A stretch of DNA of 52,940 nucleotides from Phytomonas francai (lineage: Eukaryota > Euglenozoa > Kinetoplastea > Trypanosomatida > Trypanosomatidae): contig MJCC01000012.1 of assembly GCA_001766655.1 (NCBI GenBank), positions 151,617 to 204,556 of the forward strand. The letters run 5' to 3'. Below, piece after piece: positions 30,001 to 38,815 of this stretch. How positions within the stretch are numbered: position 1 is the stretch's first letter; each line of letters opens with the position of its first letter. The translations under genes were made by a program, and so were the position numbers. Below the pieces are notes generated by a model that worked only from the letters and a program-made list of their open reading frames with translations, did not search any database and was not told where the DNA came from.

Positions 30001-33000
30001 TTTAGCAAATTTTTCAAGGAAAAGGTATCCCAGCTGATGCCCGGGCTGCTTCCGAGCGGCGCGGACGGGGAAAGCGACCTCGGCATGTACAACCTCGTCG
30101 TCCACATCCCCTCCGAGCGGTTCACGACGTGGGATCACCTCGTCCCGGATTTTATCTTCCATCCCGGGGTGCCGTACTTCGACCACGTCGTCCCGACCGC
30201 CGATTCCGTGGCCCTCCAGACGATTCTGCACATCTTGACGAACGCCTCGCGGAGCATTCTCGTGAACGGGGTCACCGGCACCGGCAAATCGCTGACGGCG
30301 CTGAGTTTTTTGCAGGACACCCTGCGCTCGGACGAGCCCGGGGCCGCCTGGGAGTACTTCAGCACCGTCCTCTCCTCGCAAACCCGCAGTAAAGACCTCG
30401 AGGCCCGCCTGCTCGCGAAGCTGGTGAAGCTGCGGAGCAATGTCCTGGGCCCCGCCGCCGGCAAGACCGCCGTGTTCTTCGTCGACGATTTAAACATGCC
30501 AGGGCTGGAGCGCTACGGGGCCTCGCCGCCGCTGGAGCTTCTCCGGCAGGTCCTCACGCAGGGCGGCTTCTTCGACACCCACAAATCCCCGGCGACGTTT
30601 AAATTCGTGCGCGATTTGGTCGTCCTGGCGGCCTGCGGGGTGCCGGGGGGCGGGCGGAACGAGATGTCCGCGCGGCTGACCTCGCGCTTCCACCTCATCT
30701 GCCAGCCCGCGATGTCGACGCGCACGGCGACGCGCATCTTCGGCTCGATTTTGCACGGCTTTTTATCGCAGTGGGGGACGGATGAGGTCGCGGGGCTCGC
30801 GGCGCGGCTCGTGGAGGCCACCCGCGAGTGCTATTCGCGAATCACGCGCGAGAAGCTGCCGACGCCGACGCGCTCGCACTACACCTTCAACCTGCGCGAC
30901 TTCGGCCGCGTCGTGCAGGGGATGATGCAGGGCTCGCCGAAGAGCGCGCCGGGGAGGGAGGCGCTCTGCCGATTATTCGTCCACGAGGTCTCGCGGACTT
31001 TTCATGATCGCCTGGTCGACGAGGCCGATCGCCGGTGGTGGTGGGGGACCTTAAAAGAGGTGCTCGAAAAGACGCTCGACTGCCCCTGGAGCGAGGACTT
31101 CCCGGGCCTCCTCTTCGGCGACTACATGCAGCGAGACCGCGTGCACTACGAGGAGATCCGCGATCCGGGCCAGATTCCCGAGATGCTTTGCGAGTACCTG
31201 AGCAGCTATAACATGACGTACAATAAAGAAGTCGACCTCGTCTTTTTCGAGGACGCGATCAAGCACGTTTCGCGGATTTGCCGCGTCCTCCGGCAGCCCC
31301 GCGGGCACGCCTTGCTGGCCGGGATGGGCGGCACCGGGCGGCGCTCGCTCTGCTGTCTGGCCGCCGCCATCTGCGATTTGCCGATCCACGAGCTCGTCCT
31401 CACGCGGTCCTTCGGCCTCGCGGAGTTCCACGAGAGCCTCAAAAAGATCCTCCTCGAGAGCGGCGGGCGGAATAAGCCGATGGTCTTCTTCATGTCCGAC
31501 GCCCAGGTCGTCTGCGAGGAGATGCTGGAGGACATCAACAACCTTCTGAACACGGGCGAGGTGCCGGACCTTATGCAGGCCGAGGACGTGGACGCCGTCA
31601 TCGAGCTCGTCCGGCCGCTCGCGATCGCGGCGGGGAAGAAGGAGACCCGGAACGCGATTTTCTCGCATTTCGTCTCGACCTGCCGGAATCAGCTTCGAAT
31701 TGTTCTCGCCATGTCCCCCGTCGGCGATCAATTCCGCCGCCGCCTTCGCCTCTTTCCCTCCCTTGTGAACTGCTGTTTTATTGACTGGTTCGACCAGTGG
31801 CCGTCGGACGCGCTCGAGGCGGTGGCCGCGCGGGTGCTCGCGGCGGTCCCGCTCGAGGCGCCCGCGCGGGCCGCGCTCATCGACCTCTGCGTGAAAATTC
31901 ACCTCGACGTGCAGGCGAGCGCCGTTGACTTTTTCGAGGAGCTCCGCCGGCATACCTACACGACGCCGGCGTCGTATTTGGAGCTCCTCGGCTGCTATCG
32001 CGGGCTCCTCGAGGACGGCGAAAAGCGCGTGCGCGAGCAGCGGGAGCGCTACCTCGGCGGCGTGAATACCCTCCGCGAGACCGAGCGCGTCGTCGACGAG
32101 ATGAAGGGGCAGCTCGTCGAGATGCAGCCCAAACTGATCGAGGCCGCCCGCGATACGCAGGTCTTGATGGAAAAGATCGAAAAGGAAAAGGAGGAGGCGG
32201 AGGTCGTGCGAAAGGAATGCGCGAAGGATGAGGGAAAGGCGAGCGAGGTTCAGGCGGAGGCCGATGGCATTCGTATGGAATGCCAGGCGGAGCTGAATAA
32301 GGCGCTGCCGATTCTGAAGGCCGCCGAGGACGCCCTGGCGGAGCTCCGCCCCGATGATATTCGAGAGGTTCGTAGCTTTCAGAAACCTGCCGCTCGCGTC
32401 GTTTTGGTGTTGGAGGCGGTTTTGACCCTGCTTGGCGAGAAGGACGTGAGCTGGGAACGCGCGAAGCTCGTGATGAGTCGGATGGAATTTATTAAAGACC
32501 TACAGACCTACCAGCGGGACGAGCTCACGGAAAAGACGATTCGCTCGATTCAGAAGTTCGTGAATAACCCCGATTTTCAGCCGGACGAGGTGGCCAAAAG
32601 CTCTAAAGCCTGCCGTTCGCTATCGTTGTGGGTGTTGGCGATTAACAACTACTACGAAGTGGTGAAAGTAGTAGCACCGAAGCGGAAAAGTCTCGCCGAG
32701 GCCGAGGCGAAGGTCGAGGTCGCGAATGAATCCCTTAAACGCGCGCGAGGTCTCCTCAAGGACATCGAGGACACCATCGAGCAGCTGCAGTCCAACATGC
32801 GGGATAACATCCAGAAGAAGAAAAAGCTGGAGGAGGATATCGACCTCATCACCGTCCGCCTCGGGCGGGCGGAGCAGCTGATGAGCGGATTGTCGTCCGA
32901 GCAGGTCCGCTGGTCGGAGTCCATCCTCGCGCTCGACGAGGAGCGCAGGGGGCATGTCGGCGAGATCGCCCTCGCCGCGAGCTTCGTCGCCTACCTCGGG

Positions 33001-36000
33001 CCCTTCACCCACACCTACCGCGAGCGAATGCTCAAGACGTGGTTCGAGAGCTGCCGGGCCATGCGGGTTCCGGTCGGGAAAAGTGACGCCTTTGATCTCT
33101 CCAAGATCGTCGACCCCGTTCGGATTCGGGCGTGGGGCCAGCAGGGGCTCCCGCAGGACGCGTTTAGCATTGAAAACGGCGTCGTGGTATCGAAGTCGCG
33201 GCGATGGTGCCTTTGCATCGATCCCCAAGGGCAGGCCGCGAGCTGGATTCGCGCACTGGAGAAGGAGAATGACCTGCGCGTGATTAAGCTCACGGATTCG
33301 AACTACATGCGCATCCTGGAGGCCGCGATCCGGCGAGGGCTACCCGTTTTGATCGAAAACGTCGAGGAGACCCTCGACGCCACGTTGGATCCGATCCTGC
33401 TTCGGCAGACCTACCACTCACAAGGTCGTCTGTTGATCAAGGTGGGGGATAACGAGATCAGCTACGATCCGAACTTTCGTCTGTACATCACGACCAAACT
33501 TCCCAATCCGCACTACTCCCCAGAGCTCCAGATCAAGGTCACGATTGTAAACTTTACGGTCACGCAGGTGGGGCTGGAGAATCAACTGCTCGCGGATGTC
33601 GTTCGTTTTGAATGCGCGGAGCTCGAGCAGCGCGCCGATACCACGATTTTAGAAATCGCAGAGGGGAAGAGCAAGCTCAAGGAGGTCGAGGATAACATCC
33701 TCAAGCTGCTTTCCTCGAGTACGGGGAATATTTTAGACAACGAGTCGCTCGTGGCCGCCTTACACGATGCGAAGCGCACAAGCGAGTCCGTTTCGGCCTC
33801 GTTAGCGATTTCGGAGCAAACGCAGCAGGATATCCAAACCGCTCGAGAACGCTATCGCCCCGTGGCCGCACGAGGGTCCATCATTTACTCCGTCCTTTCT
33901 GAGCTCGCGGGGTTGGATAGTATGTACCAAAACTCTCTAAACTTCTTTAAACAGCTCTTCTTGAAGACGCTCAATCAAACCCCACGGCGGGAAAACGTTG
34001 AGGAAAGGGTGGGCTTGCTTCTGCCGGCCATTACGCTTGTGACCTACCGCACGATCTGCCGAGGGCTCTTCGAAAAGGATAAGCTGATATTCGCCTTTTT
34101 GCTTTACTCGCATATTGCGCGGCATGCGAAGGAGATACAGGAAGAGGAATGGCTTTTCGCCCTGAAAGGCAGCGAAGGGCATAATTATCTGGGTGATGTG
34201 AATTATCGAACACCGGCATGGCTGCCTGCTTTGCAGTGGAATGAGGCTTTGGCGCTCTCGATGCAAATTAAAAAGTTTTCCGGGCTTCTCGACGACGTTC
34301 ACAAGCATCCGGAGGAGTGGAAAGCGTGGTATACGAATGATAAAGCGTACGAAAGTTTTCCATCCTTTATTACCAAGCACGAGGAGGCTTCTGAAGAGGT
34401 AGAGGGGAAAGCTCAAGAGGTGGCATCGAACGAGGACGAAAAGTCCGAAACGGTGGTCGGTGACGAATCTTCTGTGAAGCTAGGTCGCTTTTCGTTCTGG
34501 GAAAAGCTGCTCCTTCTAAAGGCCTTCCGAGAGGACTTATTCAACCACGGTCTTACGTTGTTGATAGAGGATCAGCTTGGGAAGGAATTTTTGGAATCCT
34601 CCGCGTTTGATCTCGAGGGCTGCTTCCGCGATAGCTCGCCGTCGGCGCCTATTATCTTTATTTTGATCCCCGGTACGGACCCTACCTCGCTGTTTACGGA
34701 GTTTGCCGATCGAAAAGGCTTCCGGTCGCAGTATTATATGCTCTCGCTCGGGCAAGACCAAGGGAGTAAGGCGGAGAAGATGATCCGTGATGCGTGTTTG
34801 GAGGGGGCGTGGGTTTATTTACAAAATTGCCACCTCTACGCGTCCTGGATCCCCACCCTGGAGCGCTTAATGGAGGGGATGGTGGAGGGCAGCGTGCACC
34901 CGAACTTTCGGCTTTGGTTAACGACGATGCCGACGCCTGCCTTTCCCGTTCTTCTCCTTCAGTCGGGGGTGAAGGTGGTGAAGGAGCCCCCGAAAGGGCT
35001 GCGCGCGAATATTCGTGATACCTTCACGCAGATCATCACGCCGACGCTCTGGGAGAGCGGGTGCGTGCGGAATACGACGTCGTGGCGGCGGCTGCTCTTC
35101 TCCCTCGCGTACTTTCACGCGGTGATCCAGGAGCGGCGGCGGTTCGGCCCGTTGGGGTGGAACATCCCCTACGAGTGGAACCAGTCCGACTTCGCCGCGA
35201 GCATGCACACGCTCTCGACCTACATCCCGAGCGAGGGCGGCGCGCTGCCCTGGGACGCGATCTACTACCTGATCGGCGTGATCAACTACGGCGGCCGGGT
35301 CACGGACTTCCTCGACGGCCGCTGCCTGGAGACGCTCATTCGGTGCTTCCTGAACCCGGAGGCGGCGCGGCCCGCGCGGTACGACCTCACGCCGGACGGC
35401 GTCTACCACATCCCGGCCGACCCCAACTCCCTCCGCGGCGTGCAGGACTACCTCGGCGGGCTGCCCAACTTCGAGCGCCCGGAGCTCTTTGGGCTCCACG
35501 CCAACGCCGATACGACCCTCAACCGCAGCACCGTCCGCGCGGAGCTCGCGGCCGTGCTCGCCGTGCAGCCGCGGACGAAATCGGCGATCCGGACGGGCGC
35601 GGGCGGGGGGGGCCCCGCCAGAGGTCCGAGCACGCGCCATACCAGAGCCCACCCTAACGAAGGCCGCAGCCGTAATGGAAGCCAGGACCGTAACGAAGGC
35701 CGCAGCCGTAATGGAAGCCAGGACCGTAACGAAAGGCACAGCCGTAATGGAAGCCAGGACCGTAACGAAAGGCACAGCCGTAATAGAAGCCAGGACAGTG
35801 ACGGGGGCAGCAGGAGCGGGGAGTTCAATCGGGCGGGCGCGCTGGAGGGGCGGACGCTCGCGCTCGTGACGGAGCTTCAGGCGCGACTCCCGCGGCCGAT
35901 CGACAAGGCCGCGGCCCACCCCTCGGCCTACCGCGCCGCGGACGACGGCACCACCCCCTCCCTCGCGACCGTCCTCGGGCAGGAGGTGGACGTCTTCAAC

Positions 36001-37977
36001 GCGATTCTGCGGCTGCTCGCGCGCTCGCTGACGGAGCTCGAGCGCGGGATCAAAGGCGAGGTGGTGATGTCGTCGGAGCTGGACGAAATGCTCGACGCGA
36101 TTCTCCTCGGAAACGTTCCGCGGAGCTGGCTGGAGCAGGGCTACCTCTCGCGGAAACCGCTCGCCTCGTGGTTTGCGGACACCCTCGCACGTGTGGAGTT
36201 CTTCCGGGCCTGGAATGATCACGGGATGCCAAAGAGCTTCTGGATCTCCGGATTTTACTTCCCGCAGGGCCTTTTGACCGCCTTTTTACAGACCTACAGT
36301 CGCCCACGAAATATCCCGATCGATGATGTGATCTTCCAGACGAACGTGACCACGTACGCCGAGCCGGAGAACATCCAGGAGGGGAGCGGGGATGGGTTTT
36401 TCATCCACGGACTCTTCTTGGAAGGTGCCCGGTACGATATCAGGATGAAGTGCCTCGCGGAGAGCCGAAAAGGCGAGCTGTTTACGCCTTTACCGGTGAT
36501 TCATCTGATCCCCGTTCGTCATTCTCTGCTGCCGTCAGCAGAGGAAAACGCGGAAACGGAAGTAACATACGCATGCCCGGTGTATAAAACAGCAGCCCGC
36601 GTGGGCATGNNNNNNNNNNCGGACGGCGTCTACCACATCCCGGCCGACCCCAACTCCCTCCGCGGCGTGCAGGACTACCTCGGCGGGCTGCCCAACTTCG
36701 AGCGCCCGGAGCTCTTTGGGCTCCACGCCAACGCCGATACGACCCTCAACCGCAGCACCGTCCGCGCGGAGCTCGCGGCCGTGCTCGCCGTGCAGCCGCG
36801 GACGAAATCGGCGATCCGGACGGGCGCGGGCGGGGGGGGCCCCGCCAGAGGTCCGAGCACGCGCCATACCAGAGCCCACCCTAACGAAGGCCGCAGCCGT
36901 AATGGAAGCCAGGACCGTAACGAAGGCCGCAGCCGTAATGGAAGCCAGGACCGTAACGAAAGGCACAGCCGTAATGGAAGCCAGGACCGTAACGAAAGGC
37001 ACAGCCGTAATAGAAGCCAGGACAGTGACGGGGGCAGCAGGAGCGGGGAGTTCAATCGGGCGGGCGCGCTGGAGGGGCGGACGCTCGCGCTCGTGACGGA
37101 GCTTCAGGCGCGACTCCCGCGGCCGATCGACAAGGCCGCGGCCCACCCCTCGGCCTACCGCGCCGCGGACGACGGCACCACCCCCTCCCTCGCGACCGTC
37201 CTCGGGCAGGAGGTGGACGTCTTCAACGCGATTCTGCGGCTGCTCGCGCGCTCGCTGACGGAGCTCGAGCGCGGGATCAAAGGCGAGGTGGTGATGTCGT
37301 CGGAGCTGGACGAAATGCTCGACGCGATTCTCCTCGGAAACGTTCCGCGGAGCTGGCTGGAGCAGGGCTACCTCTCGCGGAAACCGCTCGCCTCGTGGTT
37401 TGCGGACACCCTCGCACGTGTGGAGTTCTTCCGGGCCTGGAATGATCACGGGATGCCAAAGAGCTTCTGGATCTCCGGATTTTACTTCCCGCAGGGCCTT
37501 TTGACCGCCTTTTTACAGACCTACAGTCGCCCACGAAATATCCCGATCGATGATGTGATCTTCCAGACGAACGTGACCACGTACGCCGAGCCGGAGAACA
37601 TCCAGGAGGGGAGCGGGGATGGGTTTTTCATCCACGGACTCTTCTTGGAAGGTGCCCGGTACGATATCAGGATGAAGTGCCTCGCGGAGAGCCGAAAAGG
37701 CGAGCTGTTTACGCCTTTACCGGTGATTCATCTGATCCCCGTTCGTCATTCTCTGCTGCCGTCAGCAGAGGAAAACGCGGAAACGGAAGTAACATACGCA
37801 TGCCCGGTGTATAAAACAGCAGCCCGCGTGGGCATGCTCTCGACGACGGGGCTGTCGACGAATTACGTGATTTCATTGGATATTCGCGCGGGAAATAAAA
37901 GCGACGAGGATTTTAGAACGACCCCAGAGCATTGGATTAAGCGTGGTGCCGCCATCTTATGCATGCTAGACGATTAA
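24043..37977 (+). CDS. Axonemal dynein heavy chain, single-headed inner-arm type (tail artificially duplicated in the assembly)
   Basis: 4644 codons as assembled, about 4235 after removing a duplicated 409-codon block, a normal size for an inner-arm heavy chain. Seen: a helical tail and linker (1 to about 1340); AAA1 P-loop GPAGTGKTES at 1379-1388 with Walker B ACFDEFN (D1431-E1432); AAA2 GRTLSGKS at 1660-1667; AAA3 GVTGTGKS at 2076-2083; AAA4 GMGGTGRRS from 2427 with Arg for the P-loop Lys, as is usual in axonemal chains; the stalk coiled coil with microtubule-binding domain (about 2640-3000); AAA5/6; and the C-terminal domain ending HWIKRGAAILCMLDD. A 12-residue repeat array rich in Arg/Asn/Ser/Gln/Asp interrupts the C-terminal domain. 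Resemblance is to the DNAH1/3/7/12 group; the exact subtype is unresolved. The product drives ciliary/flagellar beating. ATG 24043 is the first AUG after acceptor AG 23993-23994. The first ~3.4 kb is AT-richer than the rest. Confidence 0.95.
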   Translation: MERMYKPSDQVFRDKLQSSTYPNIEPSSLLEKHVNSELEKTSNPQRLYKFQKPQEFSFKGKAVTVETAAKRLRFNGLSNNYEQSEETEHKDRDVELLRMIQRASKKPRVDEKSDKTVAPNDDVLKSELLTDKDVVAFFSIHGEKSALKYVILNLPPRSLEFRPYDLVVSDKGEEKGEYYIMSATGVVHVRPNFPSEVISLGDWVEEKSLFNVLRRIPFFKNFLLYKAFIRLYKKLREKKFAAKRKMLSNDLLLIKSTFLATQQDLCKTCNELSNVPLIAYEPQGKHDFFVDDFRAQQQKQRQKASGEINSTLERVEEKVTKLINCLQSRADVPDMTTRAAIEQYLMSTELSSTELKRVKRLKSMIESKSEQLRKLLELKRSLVEYSQIDVFLRLVDFMVSENLFKNALSTSQLFLNTLRSQSGENIRKVGFQVLLVPKPTKMDFDPSSSVVTGLFVEVLRGYSDVVSSVTRLSDQRYFKAFFKKNPRLWNIGLKIKNDARLNFLQKSTIQIISNDYQLAYVRMGTYSAVLPHIHFLQKEWAEIEKEQLEETKEARHSSTSLAKLYRRLQQAQDSLRVLISTFVGNTLWINATKLKSEIEPRVQILKEEVDATLRSVTCDVILKLHTNFKQKIQLLNERPQGLEDFAEYVDEYKKVKAEIPAIEDTISQAEALCEIMDRHQVEFAEDEDKQLKERTLGNSSMVASLHAIFEDVSLKAEEFIEENMPIHVETLETQVANLEEECSGICHILTGEEFVTLSDIIGTVMEYLDSIMTNLDDISKTRECLTRYAKLFDRSPPNWSVLNETTSLAKSRKETWTLLEEFSKKAEYWFECPLNELNTEEMEEEVISMLRRSDAANRTIKAKNYEDEIVPHLLQGLHAIRQNISTIHDCGNKHMSAEHWNIVLKEVVGPMCTYDRGLNLNFLRDHNIFDHKEVLSEQSGLATAQWKINNGLDAIREIWDTIPINLKPYKNREGVFILADLDDIIQQLDDHQMELQTIMASRFAASIRGKVDMWIENPRLVSNVLEEWITLQKSWMYLEFIFSSDDIKEQLPEESKSFDKVDRFFCSLTAKAYVTRNVYRICTEDGLLDDIKHHNEQIDHIQKRLEDYLETKRIAFPRFYFLSNDELLSILSDTRNPKSVQPHLPKCFDSIASLVFEEEYSSILGMVSGEGENVMFPRPIHPIGGVEQWLNEVESIMKISLHQHTQRTLEAYPRSSREEWFFNHPAQCIQAVDMIVWTDEVEEAIATDSLGDYHARYHDQILCMVQIVKKPLSKLERSLLCTLIVLDVHNRDIVQMLHDRGVVEVADFNWSQQLRYYWEKDPAMPNGMNVGIAHCHAHLWYGYEYLGNQPRLVITPLTDRAFLTCTNALAMNLGAAPQGPAGTGKTESVKDLGKALARQVVVFNCSDGINYRTMSRMFAGLAQAGAWACFDEFNRIELEVLSVVAQQMLEITTALNQKLEKMNFEGHPIHLNKNFGVFVTMNPDYAGRNTLPDNLKALFRPICMMIPDYALIAEIMFYSEGFSDARTLARKMVQLYKLSSEQLSKQDHYDFGMRAVKSILVMAGALKRSDPNTNEDMLLIRAIRDANVPKFLRDDNILFMALVRDLFPSIKIEESHNELLLDYVQRGMKKDGLQVVDGMVLKTIQLYNTLEVRHGLMLVGRTLSGKSAVIRTLQNALMSIKMDGHNEDGSHPFYNRVHTHLLNPKSITMGELYGHVNDITREWTDGVLSGIARHITRAALDKPDRHWVVFDGPVDALWIENMNTVLDDNKLLCLFNGERIKLPSTATFMFEVQDLKVASPATVSRCGMVYMEPYYLDGHRGWIPIAKSLIERKAAAHESRQSERLMRLLEQLVPDTLDFVRKHCNEWIVSVDAQLVINCIELLFAFLKAQKQGGLWPAGVTRPIEEAAKEADEDPNARGYLSPPSPNPSEPCQKTSICPPPEEFRCPRITHATVASPNDERLFDMYFIMAFIWSFGGNIRDDARAAFSKFFKEKVSQLMPGLLPSGADGESDLGMYNLVVHIPSERFTTWDHLVPDFIFHPGVPYFDHVVPTADSVALQTILHILTNASRSILVNGVTGTGKSLTALSFLQDTLRSDEPGAAWEYFSTVLSSQTRSKDLEARLLAKLVKLRSNVLGPAAGKTAVFFVDDLNMPGLERYGASPPLELLRQVLTQGGFFDTHKSPATFKFVRDLVVLAACGVPGGGRNEMSARLTSRFHLICQPAMSTRTATRIFGSILHGFLSQWGTDEVAGLAARLVEATRECYSRITREKLPTPTRSHYTFNLRDFGRVVQGMMQGSPKSAPGREALCRLFVHEVSRTFHDRLVDEADRRWWWGTLKEVLEKTLDCPWSEDFPGLLFGDYMQRDRVHYEEIRDPGQIPEMLCEYLSSYNMTYNKEVDLVFFEDAIKHVSRICRVLRQPRGHALLAGMGGTGRRSLCCLAAAICDLPIHELVLTRSFGLAEFHESLKKILLESGGRNKPMVFFMSDAQVVCEEMLEDINNLLNTGEVPDLMQAEDVDAVIELVRPLAIAAGKKETRNAIFSHFVSTCRNQLRIVLAMSPVGDQFRRRLRLFPSLVNCCFIDWFDQWPSDALEAVAARVLAAVPLEAPARAALIDLCVKIHLDVQASAVDFFEELRRHTYTTPASYLELLGCYRGLLEDGEKRVREQRERYLGGVNTLRETERVVDEMKGQLVEMQPKLIEAARDTQVLMEKIEKEKEEAEVVRKECAKDEGKASEVQAEADGIRMECQAELNKALPILKAAEDALAELRPDDIREVRSFQKPAARVVLVLEAVLTLLGEKDVSWERAKLVMSRMEFIKDLQTYQRDELTEKTIRSIQKFVNNPDFQPDEVAKSSKACRSLSLWVLAINNYYEVVKVVAPKRKSLAEAEAKVEVANESLKRARGLLKDIEDTIEQLQSNMRDNIQKKKKLEEDIDLITVRLGRAEQLMSGLSSEQVRWSESILALDEERRGHVGEIALAASFVAYLGPFTHTYRERMLKTWFESCRAMRVPVGKSDAFDLSKIVDPVRIRAWGQQGLPQDAFSIENGVVVSKSRRWCLCIDPQGQAASWIRALEKENDLRVIKLTDSNYMRILEAAIRRGLPVLIENVEETLDATLDPILLRQTYHSQGRLLIKVGDNEISYDPNFRLYITTKLPNPHYSPELQIKVTIVNFTVTQVGLENQLLADVVRFECAELEQRADTTILEIAEGKSKLKEVEDNILKLLSSSTGNILDNESLVAALHDAKRTSESVSASLAISEQTQQDIQTARERYRPVAARGSIIYSVLSELAGLDSMYQNSLNFFKQLFLKTLNQTPRRENVEERVGLLLPAITLVTYRTICRGLFEKDKLIFAFLLYSHIARHAKEIQEEEWLFALKGSEGHNYLGDVNYRTPAWLPALQWNEALALSMQIKKFSGLLDDVHKHPEEWKAWYTNDKAYESFPSFITKHEEASEEVEGKAQEVASNEDEKSETVVGDESSVKLGRFSFWEKLLLLKAFREDLFNHGLTLLIEDQLGKEFLESSAFDLEGCFRDSSPSAPIIFILIPGTDPTSLFTEFADRKGFRSQYYMLSLGQDQGSKAEKMIRDACLEGAWVYLQNCHLYASWIPTLERLMEGMVEGSVHPNFRLWLTTMPTPAFPVLLLQSGVKVVKEPPKGLRANIRDTFTQIITPTLWESGCVRNTTSWRRLLFSLAYFHAVIQERRRFGPLGWNIPYEWNQSDFAASMHTLSTYIPSEGGALPWDAIYYLIGVINYGGRVTDFLDGRCLETLIRCFLNPEAARPARYDLTPDGVYHIPADPNSLRGVQDYLGGLPNFERPELFGLHANADTTLNRSTVRAELAAVLAVQPRTKSAIRTGAGGGGPARGPSTRHTRAHPNEGRSRNGSQDRNEGRSRNGSQDRNERHSRNGSQDRNERHSRNRSQDSDGGSRSGEFNRAGALEGRTLALVTELQARLPRPIDKAAAHPSAYRAADDGTTPSLATVLGQEVDVFNAILRLLARSLTELERGIKGEVVMSSELDEMLDAILLGNVPRSWLEQGYLSRKPLASWFADTLARVEFFRAWNDHGMPKSFWISGFYFPQGLLTAFLQTYSRPRNIPIDDVIFQTNVTTYAEPENIQEGSGDGFFIHGLFLEGARYDIRMKCLAESRKGELFTPLPVIHLIPVRHSLLPSAEENAETEVTYACPVYKTAARVGMXXXXDGVYHIPADPNSLRGVQDYLGGLPNFERPELFGLHANADTTLNRSTVRAELAAVLAVQPRTKSAIRTGAGGGGPARGPSTRHTRAHPNEGRSRNGSQDRNEGRSRNGSQDRNERHSRNGSQDRNERHSRNRSQDSDGGSRSGEFNRAGALEGRTLALVTELQARLPRPIDKAAAHPSAYRAADDGTTPSLATVLGQEVDVFNAILRLLARSLTELERGIKGEVVMSSELDEMLDAILLGNVPRSWLEQGYLSRKPLASWFADTLARVEFFRAWNDHGMPKSFWISGFYFPQGLLTAFLQTYSRPRNIPIDDVIFQTNVTTYAEPENIQEGSGDGFFIHGLFLEGARYDIRMKCLAESRKGELFTPLPVIHLIPVRHSLLPSAEENAETEVTYACPVYKTAARVGMLSTTGLSTNYVISLDIRAGNKSDEDFRTTPEHWIKRGAAILCMLDD
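35393..36609 (+). repeat. Copy 1 of a 1217-bp perfect duplication in the dynein tail
   Basis: Identical as far as I can compare to 36620-37836, with the same start and end words and the same internal repeats. Ends exactly at the N gap. Interpreted as an assembly artefact: two overlapping contig ends placed side by side. Confidence 0.93.
35660..35803 (+). repeat. Four 36-bp tandem repeats in the dynein coding sequence
   Basis: Four copies of a 36-nt unit encode the 12-residue word E-(G/R)-(R/H)-S-R-N-(G/R)-S-Q-D-(R/S)-(N/D). Copies 1 and 2 are identical; 3 and 4 have diverged. The array is preceded by a Gly-rich stretch. The same array appears again at about 36887-37030 within the second duplicate. 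Confidence 0.93.
36610..36619. other. Assembly gap (10 N) between duplicated dynein tails
   Basis: Ten Ns flanked by identical 1217-bp sequences. Gap plus duplicate equals 1227 bp, i.e. 409 codons, so the frame is preserved by coincidence and the artefact is easily overlooked. Confidence 0.97.
36620..37836 (+). repeat. Copy 2 of the 1217-bp dynein-tail duplication
   Basis: Identical to 35393-36609; it continues uniquely into the true C-terminus of the dynein (37837-37977). Confidence 0.93.
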
Positions 37978-38491
37978 ATTCGCTCCCTGTCGCGATAAAG
38001 GGATTGAAGAACAGGAAAAGGGCAAAAGTTTCGTTTGTTTTAGCTCCTCTTTTGATTTTCTTGTTGTTACTGCTTCCCCCACCCCTGACTAGGAACGTCT
38101 GGGAAATATTTTGTATTCTAAATGCAAGGAAAGCTAATGGTGTATTCTGTCAATCCTCGATACCTTTTGGAGGGACAAAACGAGGTGTAGGGCGAGTAAA
38201 ATTAAGTCTTTCACTTTTCTCTACTTATTTTTTTTGCTTTTTCCCCCTGAGTGCATTCACACATCGCGGAAGAGTGCAAGGGGGCAGACTCGTATTTCCT
38301 ACCCTACCGTATGCTTCGCGGTGATAATTATCCTTTTTGTTGTTGGTTTTCCTTTTTTTCCCTCGTGTTGAATGTGATGTTTACGTAGTAATGAGTCTAT
38401 TTTCAAACGTGTAAATTCCAAGCAAATATGTTAGTATCTTGATCCCCCTCGGGGTACGTCTTTGGGGTTTCTTCTCGTTTACCCCTGTATA
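37978..38491 (+). other. Intergenic region, 514 bp
   Basis: No clear gene. T-rich pyrimidine stretches at about 38215-38247 and 38333-38365 could serve trans-splicing. Short AUG-initiated frames stop within a few codons. Confidence 0.45.
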
Positions 38492-38662
38492 ATGCCTTCG
38501 GATGATAAGAAAAGAATTTATATTCATGTATATAGCGATTTTCATGTACCGATGTATTATTTTCGCTCCCATATAGAAGCTGAGCGATATGAAGAGATGA
38601 TACGCCGTATTCCTTCTGATTGGTATAGAATTATTTTCCGTTTTCGTCCCTTGGGACAATAA
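38492..38662 (+). CDS. Possible small 56-residue protein
   Basis: ATG 38492 to TAA. The translation is rich in Tyr, Arg, Ile and Phe with a plausible beta-alpha-beta pattern: RIYIHVYSD, a helix around EAERYEEMIRRI, then a strand WYRIIFRFRPLG. It is plus-strand like its neighbours and ends 64 bp before the alternative upstream AUG of the next gene. The composition is not what AT-rich noise gives, but no family is recognised and two short AUG-stop frames precede it, so this is a candidate only. Confidence 0.4.
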   Translation: MPSDDKKRIYIHVYSDFHVPMYYFRSHIEAERYEEMIRRIPSDWYRIIFRFRPLGQ

Positions 38663-38815
38663 AATGAACGTGGAGGGGGGCTTTCCCCCTCCCCACCCAA
38701 GTGGGAATGCATTCACGAGGAGGATATGTTGCGACCATTTTCTTTTATCTTTTTTACCCGTGTGCGTGGGGGTGTGGAGAATAGAGTTAGGAATAGAAAG
38801 GGCAAGAAATACCAT

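Noticed and set aside
34918..36222. 434-codon minus-strand frame (and its twin at 36535-37449)
   Set aside because: Antisense shadow of the dynein tail, present twice only because that tail is duplicated in the assembly.
35393..37836. Real tandem duplication of the dynein C-terminus
   Set aside because: Perfect identity, abutment on an N gap, and normal dynein length after collapse all favour an assembly artefact.
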